This document shows positions 6,778 to 12,982 of a DNA stretch of 12,982 bases, in pieces. Origin of the DNA: Chloroflexota bacterium (GTDB lineage Bacteria > Chloroflexota > Dehalococcoidia > SZUA-161). A program made the position numbers and the translations under genes. The stretch is taken from assembly GCA_003229915.1 (NCBI GenBank), contig QIGA01000044.1, positions 1 through 12,982 of the forward strand, in the 5' to 3' direction. How positions within the stretch are numbered: the stretch's first letter is position 1; the number at the start of each line of letters is the position of its first letter. The notes below the pieces were generated by a model, which saw only the letters and a list, made by a program, of their open reading frames with translations, did not search any database and was not told the DNA's origin.

Positions 6778-7331
6778 CCACGGAAGGCGATGCAAGGTTA
6801 CTGGAAGTTTTCAAGGCACACGCGGTCCTTCGCGGCGACTTTACACTCTCCTCGGGACTCAAGACCTCTTACTATTTCGATGGAAGGAAGGCAACTCTCT
6901 GGCCGGAGGGCGCGTACCTGGTCGGGAGAAAGATCCTCCGCATGCTGGCGGGCGTCGGGGCGGAGGCTGTGGGGGGGATGACTATGGGGGCCGACCCGAT
7001 AGTGGCTGCCGTTGCCGTGGTCAGCCATCTGGAAGGCAAGCCTGTCCCTGCTTTCATCGTCAGGGGGGAGATGAAGGGACACGGTACGCAGAAGCGGATC
7101 GAGGGCCCTCTGAAAGCGGGGTCTCGGGTAGCCATAGTCGACGATGTTATAACCACGGGGGGCTCGGTGCTGCGGGCGATTGAGGCGGTGGAGGCGGAGG
7201 GCTGCCAGGTGGTGAAGGTTGTGGTACTCCTTGACCGCCAGCAGGGAGGGGCGGATGAGATCAAACGCCGGGGCTATGATTTCTCCTCCATATTGAGCGC
7301 CGACGCGTCTGGAGAGGTGAGGCTGGCGTAA
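6774..7331 (+). CDS. pyrE: Orotate phosphoribosyltransferase
   Basis: PyrE transfers phosphoribosyl from PRPP to orotate, giving orotidine 5'-phosphate in pyrimidine synthesis. It has 185 residues. The N-terminal FTLSSGLKTSYYFDGR segment, the flexible loop VRGEMKGHGT (96-105) and the PRPP-binding motif VAIVDDVITTGGS (119-131) are intact. It starts with GTG at 6774, overlapping the nadD stop in GTGA, with AAGGAGGG at 6758-6765 upstream. No other pyrimidine gene is nearby. nadD and pyrE draw on pathways that both use PRPP, which may explain the pairing, though that is an inference. No terminator is seen after it. Confidence 0.94.
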   Translation: MTTEGDARLLEVFKAHAVLRGDFTLSSGLKTSYYFDGRKATLWPEGAYLVGRKILRMLAGVGAEAVGGMTMGADPIVAAVAVVSHLEGKPVPAFIVRGEMKGHGTQKRIEGPLKAGSRVAIVDDVITTGGSVLRAIEAVEAEGCQVVKVVVLLDRQQGGADEIKRRGYDFSSILSADASGEVRLA

Positions 7332-7718
7332 GCCATAGCAGGATATGTGCGGCGCAGCGAACACCACCGCTTGCCTCAAGCATTTACGAGTTCACCATTT
7401 TCAGCTTCCGTGGTGCCGATTGCAATCCATGAGGGGGCTTTGAAAGAGGCGGGGCGGCGATTTGGATAAAAGTCGGCAAATTGAGTTCACATCGGCGCGA
7501 AAACATGATAGAATAAGGTATGTACCCCACAAACACGCTAGCCTATTTTAACCTCTTTCATATCAGCTATGGTGGCAACCTCATAATCCCCTTCATTACT
7601 TTGACTCTCCTTCCCAAAGGCGCTGCTGTTCCTCTGCGCGGCTCGTTGAATCCTGCTGCGCCGTAATATCGCCGTGGACCTATGTCAGTAGCAATTATGA
7701 ATCAAAACAGGGAGACAG
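7332..7718 (+). other. Intergenic region between pyrE and gyrB
   Basis: These 387 bases hold the gyrB promoter (7486-7514), a perfect palindrome GATTGCAATC (7418-7427) and two copies of GAGTTCAC (7388-7395, 7483-7490), the second touching the promoter -35. A 48-codon open frame, 7520-7666, begins at the predicted transcription start. It has no Shine-Dalgarno and no recognisable product. No terminator for pyrE was found. Confidence 0.6.
7486..7514 (+). promoter_or_regulatory. Probable gyrB promoter
   Basis: TTCACA (7486-7491) and TAGAAT (7509-7514) each match the sigma-70-type consensus at five of six positions with an ideal 17-base spacer. TGA just before the -10 also fits an extended -10. 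Transcription would begin near 7521, leaving a leader of about 200 bases before gyrB. Confidence 0.6.
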
Positions 7719-9623
7719 ATGAAAGAAAATAATTCCAGATATACCGCTAAAGATATCCAGGTGCTCGGGGGCATTGAAGCTGTGCGCCTGCGCCCCAGCA
7801 TGTATATCGGAAGCCCCGATCGACGGGGGCTTCATCACCTTGTCAATGAGATTGTAGACAACAGCATTGATGAAGCGATGGCGGGTTTCTGCGATAAGAT
7901 CGAGGTCACTATCCATGAGGATAACGTGGTTAGCGTAGCCGATAACGGCAGGGGCATTCCTGTGGGGATTCATCCCACCACAAATGTCTCGGCCGTGGAG
8001 ACGGTGATGACCACGCTTCACGCCGGAGGGAAATTCGGGGGCAGCAGCTACAGGGTCTCCGGTGGGTTGCACGGCGTTGGCGCCTCGGTGGTAAACGCTC
8101 TCGCTTCCTGGGCGAGTGTGCACGTGAAGCGGGACGGCAAGCTCTACTTCCAGGAGTATGGGTGCGGTGTCCCCAAGGAACCGCTGAAAAAGATCGGCGA
8201 CGCCGAGGGCACCGGCACACTCATAAGCTTTCGCGCGGATGAGGGGATTTTCAGCGAAACCGACTATGCTTTCGATGTCCTGGCGCAATCCTTCCGTGAG
8301 ATGGCGTATTTGAACAAAGGGGTGGAAATCTGGTTCAAGGATGAACGTAGGGGGGAGGAGAAGACCTTCTACTTCGAAGGCGGAATCGCCAGCTTTGTCC
8401 GCCACCTCAACCGCAAGAGGACTGTGCTGCAACCGATGCCAGTCTATGTCTCCAAGATGTCCAACAGCACCTCGGTGGAGGTTGCGCTTCAGTATAACGA
8501 CAGCTTCACCGAGTCCACCTTGAGCTTTGCCAACTGCATCAACACCCTGGACGGCGGCACCCATATCACCGGCTTTCGCTCGGCGCTTACACGCGTCCTC
8601 AACGACTATGCCCGAAAATACAAGCTGCTCAAGGAGAACGAGGCCAACCTCACCGGCGATGACGTCAGGGAGGGGTTGACGGCGATAATCAGCGTCAAGA
8701 TTACCGATCCCCAGTTCGAGGGGCAGACCAAGACCAGGCTGGGCAACACGGACGTCAAGGGCCAGGTGGAATCGGTGTTCGCCGAAGGCCTGGGGTTTTA
8801 CCTGGAGGAGCACCCCAGTGAGGGGAGGAGGGTCATCGAGAAGTGCCTCATGGCTGCCCGGGCTCGTGAGGCGGCACGCAAGGCTCGGGACCTGGTTACC
8901 CGAAAGGGGCTCTATGATACCGCTACCCTCCCGGGCAAGCTTGCCGATTGCTCAGAGAAAGACCCCAAGGAGTGCGAGTTGTATATCGTTGAGGGGGACT
9001 CCGCCGGCGGCTCCGCGAAGCAGGGGCGGGACCGGCGCTTTCAGGCGATATTGCCGCTCAAGGGCAAGATATTGAACGTAGAGAAGGCACGACCTGAAAA
9101 GATGCTCGCTCATGATGAAATACGCGCTTTGATTACCGCTGTGGGTGCAGGCAATAGCGCAGATTTCGATGTAACAAAGCTGCGTTACCATCGTGTGATA
9201 ATCATGACCGATGCCGACGTTGATGGCTCTCATATTCGTACCCTGCTGCTCACCTTCTTCTACCGCCACATGGTTGAACTCATCGAAGGCGGGCACCTGT
9301 TCATAGCTCAACCCCCTCTGTACCGCATCAGGAAGGGCAAGGATCACCACTGGGTCTACTCGGACAAGGAGAAAGACGTTCTGCTGTCGAAAATGGCGGG
9401 CAAAGGGGTGGAGGTCCAGCGCTACAAAGGTCTGGGGGAGATGAACCCGGTACAGCTCTGGGAGACCACCATGGACCCCCAGAAGCGCGTAATGCTGCGG
9501 GTCGAGATCGAGGATGCGGTAAGCGCCCATGAGATCGTCCAGACGCTGATGGGGGAGGAGGTCCCGCCCAGGAAGGCGTTCATCCAGGCCCATGCCCTGC
9601 AGGTCAGGAATCTGGACGTCTAA
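7719..9623 (+). CDS. gyrB: DNA gyrase subunit B
   Basis: GyrB is the ATPase subunit of gyrase, which introduces negative supercoils ahead of forks and transcription with GyrA. The 634-residue length is normal. The GHKL ATPase domain shows Glu44 and Asn48 in NEIVDNSIDEA, Asp75 in DNGRGIP, and TLHAGGKFGGSSYRVSGGLHGVG split over 99-121. The TOPRIM domain has EGDSAGGSAKQGRDR (425-439) with Glu425, and the metal-binding DADVDG with Asp498, Asp500 and Asp502. The tail has QRYKGLGEMNP (567-577). Overall sequence and length favour GyrB over ParE, and its position close to dnaA and the origin agrees. AGGGAG at 7709-7714 stands 4 bases before the ATG. gyrA is not in the window. Confidence 0.96.
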   Translation: MKENNSRYTAKDIQVLGGIEAVRLRPSMYIGSPDRRGLHHLVNEIVDNSIDEAMAGFCDKIEVTIHEDNVVSVADNGRGIPVGIHPTTNVSAVETVMTTLHAGGKFGGSSYRVSGGLHGVGASVVNALASWASVHVKRDGKLYFQEYGCGVPKEPLKKIGDAEGTGTLISFRADEGIFSETDYAFDVLAQSFREMAYLNKGVEIWFKDERRGEEKTFYFEGGIASFVRHLNRKRTVLQPMPVYVSKMSNSTSVEVALQYNDSFTESTLSFANCINTLDGGTHITGFRSALTRVLNDYARKYKLLKENEANLTGDDVREGLTAIISVKITDPQFEGQTKTRLGNTDVKGQVESVFAEGLGFYLEEHPSEGRRVIEKCLMAARAREAARKARDLVTRKGLYDTATLPGKLADCSEKDPKECELYIVEGDSAGGSAKQGRDRRFQAILPLKGKILNVEKARPEKMLAHDEIRALITAVGAGNSADFDVTKLRYHRVIIMTDADVDGSHIRTLLLTFFYRHMVELIEGGHLFIAQPPLYRIRKGKDHHWVYSDKEKDVLLSKMAGKGVEVQRYKGLGEMNPVQLWETTMDPQKRVMLRVEIEDAVSAHEIVQTLMGEEVPPRKAFIQAHALQVRNLDV

Positions 9624-9825
9624 GGGGATCGATCTCCTGACATAGCCCCCGATAGTGGGCACATTCCACACGTTTCGCTTCGATGGGAGACGCTTGTCTC
9701 TCGTGAGATACGGCTCTGTCACTCGGCTGGCTTGGTCATCATTATGAGATTCCCGCAGTTGGCACTGTGGCTCCCTGGCCTGATGGTCAAATAGGTATTA
9801 GAATTGGCGTTGCTGGTGATAGGTA

Positions 9826-10944
9826 ATGAAGAGCTCTTTCCAACTGGGCAAGATTATGGGCATCCCCATCGGGATAAACTACTCCTGGTTCGCAATATTC
9901 CTGCTGATAACCGTCGCTCTGGCGCAGTATTTTTTCCCTGAGTTCTACCCCGGATGGTCAACCCCAGCCTATTGGATTGCCGGTCTTTTCAGCAGCCTCC
10001 TCTTCTTTGCCTCGCTGATAGTTCACGAGCTGGCACATAGCTTTGTGGCTGTCAGGAGGGGCATTGAGGTGAAGAGTATAACCCTGTTCATCTTTGGCGG
10101 TGCCGCCAGGATATCACGAGAGGCAGCCAGCCCCGGGACCGAGCTCTTCATGGCGCTTGCGGGGCCTCTCTCAAGCGTAGCGTTAGCCGGCCTCTTTGCC
10201 CTCATCTGGCTGCTGGGGGAGAACACGTCTGAACCAGTAGCTGCCACTGGCTTTTACCTTTTCTTGACCAATCTAGCGCTGGCTGTGTTCAATATGCTGC
10301 CGGGACTTCCTCTAGATGGGGGCAGGGTGCTGCGTTCGATCATCTGGTGGCGTGGAGGGAACTACCGGAGAGCGACCCGCGTTGCCACTTTCACCGGGCA
10401 GGCTCTTGGTGGCTTGCTCGTCATGGGTGGCGTGGTGGTCGCGATCCTTGTGTACTGGTTCAACGGCCTCTGGCTGGCCTTTCTAGGGGGCTTCATTTAC
10501 TTAGCCGCCTGGGCGAGCCAGAGGCAGGGGATGCTGCGAAATGGCGTCCAAGGCCTCACCGCTAGGGATCTGATGAAGGGCGACTGCCAGGAAGTGCCGG
10601 CGAAGATGAGCCTTGAGACGTTGGACAACGAGTATCTTTTGCCTGGCGGGCACCATTGCGTACTGGTTGGTGGCAAGGATGGGCTCGCTGGGGTCATTAC
10701 GCCGCGCGATCTAAAGCTAGTCCCGAAACGACGCTGGAGCACCACCCCTGTGGCTGAGATCATGGTCCCGGTAGAAAGGATCGGGGTGGTTTATCCTGAT
10801 GACGATGGGCTTACTGTGGTGGAGAGGATGGGGGAGAAGGGGGCCGATGTATTGCTGGTGATGTCCGCGGATACAGTCGTTGGAGTAATCGAGCGGGATC
10901 ATCTGCAGGTGATGAGTCGAGCCCGCTGGGAGTCGGGGGCGTAG
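9826..10944 (+). CDS. Site-2-protease-like (M50) membrane metalloprotease with CBS domains
   Basis: The 372-residue protein is a predicted intramembrane zinc protease. The zinc motif HELAH (67-71) lies in a hydrophobic helix. The third ligand, Asp164, lies in MLPGLPLDGGRVLR. About six hydrophobic stretches are visible (roughly 18-38, 47-66, 105-131, 140-160, 190-210, 213-230). The C-terminal part, about 243-365, resembles a pair of CBS domains (TARDLM...GVITPRDL and VAEIMV...GVIERDHL). CBS pairs in other proteins sense adenine nucleotides. Such enzymes usually cut membrane-bound regulators, but no anti-sigma factor or other clear substrate gene is beside it. AGG is the only Shine-Dalgarno trace. 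TAGAAT at 9799-9804 could be its -10 but lacks a good -35. It has 202 bases on its gyrB side and 89 before pdxS. Confidence 0.9.
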   Translation: MKSSFQLGKIMGIPIGINYSWFAIFLLITVALAQYFFPEFYPGWSTPAYWIAGLFSSLLFFASLIVHELAHSFVAVRRGIEVKSITLFIFGGAARISREAASPGTELFMALAGPLSSVALAGLFALIWLLGENTSEPVAATGFYLFLTNLALAVFNMLPGLPLDGGRVLRSIIWWRGGNYRRATRVATFTGQALGGLLVMGGVVVAILVYWFNGLWLAFLGGFIYLAAWASQRQGMLRNGVQGLTARDLMKGDCQEVPAKMSLETLDNEYLLPGGHHCVLVGGKDGLAGVITPRDLKLVPKRRWSTTPVAEIMVPVERIGVVYPDDDGLTVVERMGEKGADVLLVMSADTVVGVIERDHLQVMSRARWESGA

Positions 10945-10948
10945 GCGT

Positions 10949-10979
10949 ACTTGCCAATCAAAAAGGGCAAGTGTAGAAT
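10949..10979 (+). promoter_or_regulatory. pdxS promoter with embedded inverted repeat
   Basis: TTGCCA (10951-10956) and TAGAAT (10974-10979), each five of six to consensus, are separated by exactly 17 bases. Transcription would start near 10986, 48 bases before pdxS. A perfect 7-bp dyad, ACTTGCC (10949-10955) and GGCAAGT (10966-10972), covers the -35 and reaches to within one base of the -10. It could be an operator. It could also be the stem of a terminator for the protease gene, but no T tract follows. Confidence 0.6.
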
Positions 10980-11033
10980 ATGAAATCATAGTAGGCAAAG
11001 GCAGTTCTAGGGGCCGGAGGTGAAGGAGGTAGG

Positions 11034-11915
11034 ATGGAGAAAGGCACATGGACAGTCAAAACAGGGCTTGCCCAGATGCTGAAGGGCGGTGTGATTATGG
11101 ATGTAACCACCCCGGAACAGGCCAAGATAGCGGAGGAGGCGGGGGCTTGTGCCGTCATGGCACTGGAGAGGGTCCCGTCTGACATTCGCGCAACCGGTGG
11201 TGTGGCGCGGATGGCAGACCCTTCGGTTATCCTGGCTATCATGGACGCTGTGAGCATACCCGTTATGGCCAAGTGCCGGATCGGGCACTTTGTTGAAGCT
11301 CAAGTGCTTGAGTCCCTGGGAGTAGACTACATCGATGAGTCGGAGGTCCTTACCCCTGCCGATGAGAGCCATCACGTGTGGAAGCACGACTTCAAGGTTC
11401 CCTTCATCTGTGGCTGCCGGGACCTCGGGGAGGCGCTCCGCCGGATCAGGGAGGGGGCGGCGATGATCCGGACCAAGGGTGAGGCGGGGACAGGGAACAT
11501 CGTCGAGGCAGTGAGGCATATGAGGGCGGTGATGGATGGTATCAGGAAGCTGCAGAATATGCCTGCCGATGAGTTGATGACGGAGGCAAAGTCTCTGGGT
11601 GCTCCCTTCGAGTTGGTGCAGGAAGCGCATCGAACAGGGAGGATGCCCGTGGTCAATTTCGCCGCTGGTGGCGTGGCCTCCCCCGCTGATGCTGCGCTGA
11701 TGATGCAACTTGGGGCTGACGGTGTCTTCGTCGGCTCTGGCATATTCAAATCCTCGGACCCATCGTCTATGGCCAAAGCTATCGTAAAAGCGACAACCCA
11801 CTATGGAGACCCCGGTGTCATCGCCGAGGCGTCCCAGGGGCTGGGGGCGGCCATGCCCGGCCTGGATGTGAAGACTATCCCAGAGGACGAGCTGCTGGCC
11901 TCGCGGGGTTGGTAG
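11034..11915 (+). CDS. pdxS: Pyridoxal 5'-phosphate synthase, synthase subunit
   Basis: PdxS builds pyridoxal 5'-phosphate from ribose 5-phosphate, glyceraldehyde 3-phosphate and ammonia supplied by PdxT, in a 12+12 complex. The 293-residue TIM-barrel protein carries GGVIMDV (18-24) with Asp23, the first catalytic lysine Lys80 in MAKCRIGH, the second, Lys148, in IRTKGEAGTGN, and VNFAAGGVASPADAALMMQL split over the C-terminal half. The GW ending is also typical. These positions match Bacillus subtilis PdxS shifted by one. AAGGAGGT at 11023-11030 gives a strong Shine-Dalgarno. The gene has its own promoter. Its partner pdxT lies 796 bases downstream and not directly adjacent, with a toxin-antitoxin pair between. 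Confidence 0.97.
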   Translation: MEKGTWTVKTGLAQMLKGGVIMDVTTPEQAKIAEEAGACAVMALERVPSDIRATGGVARMADPSVILAIMDAVSIPVMAKCRIGHFVEAQVLESLGVDYIDESEVLTPADESHHVWKHDFKVPFICGCRDLGEALRRIREGAAMIRTKGEAGTGNIVEAVRHMRAVMDGIRKLQNMPADELMTEAKSLGAPFELVQEAHRTGRMPVVNFAAGGVASPADAALMMQLGADGVFVGSGIFKSSDPSSMAKAIVKATTHYGDPGVIAEASQGLGAAMPGLDVKTIPEDELLASRGW

Positions 11916-12171
11916 CGGGTAGCGAGGGCTTGAAAAGGACGCGAATAAAGACGTGAGCGTTTGAGTTAGCACGGATAGCCGGCAGAACTCACTCGGAAAT
12001 AGAGGATTGCGATCATTCGTACGGCTGATGAGAGATACCACGCTTGGCAGGTGATGGGGTAGATCAGTTGGATGAAAGGGGATTGGGTGGAAAAGTAGGA
12101 AGGCAGGGCATGCGGCTTAATAGGACGATGTGCACATAGGGTGCTATTCCCCGCCAAAAGGAGCCAGCAAA

Positions 12172-12393
12172 ATGGGTTATCGGAAAAAAAGCAAACAGAT
12201 ACTGCTGGAAAGAGTCAACAGCTTATCTAAAAAAGAGCTCGATGAAGTGCTCACTTTTGTTGAGTTCCTAAAGATTCGAGAAAAGCCTTGGTTTATCGAC
12301 TATGTAAATGAGAGGGCAAGAGAAGCATTGCAAGCCAAAGAAGCGGGCGAGAAGTTTGTGACCATAGAGGAGCTTCAACTGGAGCTCAGCTAG
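12172..12393 (+). CDS. Probable antitoxin of a RelE/ParE-type module
   Basis: This is a 73-residue, charged, helix-rich protein. I assign it as antitoxin mainly because it precedes a RelE-like toxin by 10 bases. Its N-terminal half (ILLERVNSLSKKELDEVLTF) recalls small DUF2281-like proteins. The C-terminal FVTIEELQLEL ending is the sort of segment that wraps around the toxin in RelB-like antitoxins. AAAAGGAG at 12156-12163 stands 8 bases before ATG 12172. An in-frame ATG at 12130 would add 14 residues but has no good ribosome site. The coding region is visibly AT-richer than pdxS and pdxT, which suggests separate ancestry. No clear promoter was found in the 256 bases after pdxS. TGTGCACA (12129-12136) is a possible operator palindrome. 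Confidence 0.7.
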   Translation: MGYRKKSKQILLERVNSLSKKELDEVLTFVEFLKIREKPWFIDYVNERAREALQAKEAGEKFVTIEELQLELS

Positions 12394-12403
12394 GAATGGC
12401 TGT

Positions 12404-12688
12404 ATGTCTGTCAAGTATAGGCTTGAGCTGCCCTCAGCAGCAAGGCGTGACTTGAAAAGGCTACCAAGAAGTGTTCAATGGGAGATAGCGTACAAATATC
12501 TACCACAAATTCAAAGTAATCCGCACGGAGTTGGTGATTATTTGGTGGGGGCTCTTAAAGGGGAGCGATCTTATCATTTCGGCAGGAAACCTGAGTACCG
12601 GATACTCTATTTTGTGGAGGATGATTTAATCATAGTTACTATAGTCGGGACAAGGGAAGGAATCTACAAACGGGCCCGGAGAAGATAA
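12404..12688 (+). CDS. RelE/ParE family toxin
   Basis: The 94-residue basic protein fits the RelE/ParE fold. It opens with YRLELPSAARRDLKRLP, has NPHGVGDYLVGALKGERSY in the middle, then EYRILYFVEDD, and ends VGTREGIYKRARRR. Family RelE toxins cleave mRNA in the ribosome, while ParE members poison gyrase. The basic and aromatic residues Arg66, Arg84 and Tyr88 sit where RelE-like enzymes place functional residues, so an mRNA endonuclease is likelier, but this is not certain. It follows the antitoxin by 10 bases with TAGGAA as a weak ribosome site, and the stop lies 23 bases before pdxT. The reading frame looks intact, so the module may be active. Confidence 0.85.
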   Translation: MSVKYRLELPSAARRDLKRLPRSVQWEIAYKYLPQIQSNPHGVGDYLVGALKGERSYHFGRKPEYRILYFVEDDLIIVTIVGTREGIYKRARRR

Positions 12689-12711
12689 CACGAAATCAGT
12701 GGTTAAGAAAG

Positions 12712-12982
12712 ATGAAAAAGGTTGGGGTTCTGGCGTTGCAGGGTGACTTCGCGGAGCATATCGCCGCCCTGCGCCGATTGGGAGTGGAGGCGTCCCCTGT
12801 GCGCTTGCCTGCTGAGCTTAAGGGTATCGGTGGTCTGGTGATACCCGGCGGGGAGAGCACTACCATCGGCAAGCTGATGAGAGACTATCACCTGCTGGCT
12901 GGTCTGAATAGGCTCATTGGCGAGGGTATCCCTGTCCTTGGCACCTGTGCTGGCATGATTCTGCTGGCGAAGAGGGTTTTGG
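12712..12982 (+). CDS. pdxT: Pyridoxal 5'-phosphate synthase, glutaminase subunit (partial, 3' end outside window)
   Basis: PdxT hydrolyses glutamine and channels ammonia to PdxS. The first 90 residues are visible. They begin MKKVGVLALQGDFAEHI, contain the oxyanion-loop motif PGGESTT (45-51) and the nucleophile Cys79 in LGTCAGMILLAK, all typical of this class I glutaminase family. The catalytic His/Glu pair lies beyond the window edge. The Shine-Dalgarno is weak (AAGAAAG). With 23 bases after the toxin stop and no promoter seen, pdxT is probably read from the pdxS or toxin-antitoxin transcript. Base composition returns to the GC-rich level of pdxS. Confidence 0.95.
   Translation, partial: MKKVGVLALQGDFAEHIAALRRLGVEASPVRLPAELKGIGGLVIPGGESTTIGKLMRDYHLLAGLNRLIGEGIPVLGTCAGMILLAKRVL

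Noticed and set aside
7695..8813. 372-codon open frame antisense to gyrB
   Set aside because: It mirrors gyrB codon bias and has no recognisable domain.
9685..9702. Hairpin GGGAGAC-GCTT-GTCTCTC after gyrB as a terminator
   Set aside because: A 7-bp stem with one wobble pair is present, but no T tract follows, so an intrinsic terminator is not supported.
11962..11991. TGAGTT/AACTCA inverted repeat after pdxS as a terminator or tRNA-like fold
   Set aside because: There are only 6 bp around an 18-base loop, with no T tract and no tRNA arms.
11007..12041. 344-codon open frame antisense to pdxS
   Set aside because: It covers pdxS and has no recognisable motif, so it is a shadow of the coding strand.
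12130..12171. Longer antitoxin starting at ATG 12130
   Set aside because: No ribosome site precedes it. AAAAGGAG fits ATG 12172.

Overview
The window is 13 kb of bacterial chromosome, moderately GC-rich, with tightly packed housekeeping genes that all lie on the + strand, apart from a possible minus-strand gene cut by the left edge. Gene content and order (dnaA, an origin-like region, obg-nadD, then gyrB) suggest a member of the Chloroflexota, probably class Dehalococcoidia. That placement is an inference from remembered synteny and was not tested by alignment.

Layout: folC (folate polyglutamylation) and fabF (fatty-acid elongation) form a pair on the left. After a 468-bp leader comes dnaA. 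A 338-bp AT-rich gap between dnaA and obg looks like the replication origin. It holds about eight DnaA-box-like 9-mers in two opposed clusters and a very AT-rich stretch, and the G-versus-C bias of the + strand appears to flip there. To the right, obg, nadD and pyrE overlap one another and form one translationally coupled operon (ribosome-assembly GTPase, NAD synthesis, pyrimidine synthesis). gyrB follows behind its own promoter, then a membrane-embedded site-2-protease-like metalloprotease with C-terminal CBS domains.

The right end is a vitamin B6 locus. pdxS has a good promoter that contains an inverted repeat. pdxT, its glutaminase partner, is cut off by the window edge. Between them sits a more AT-rich RelE/ParE-type toxin gene preceded by a small probable antitoxin gene, so the usual pdxS-pdxT pair is split by about 800 bp.

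I found no tRNA, rRNA, CRISPR array, insertion sequence or convincing intrinsic terminator. The points most worth a second look are the origin architecture, a 54-residue N-terminal extension on FabF, an Obg that lacks its C-terminal domain, the toxin-antitoxin pair inside pdxST, and the dyad in the pdxS promoter.
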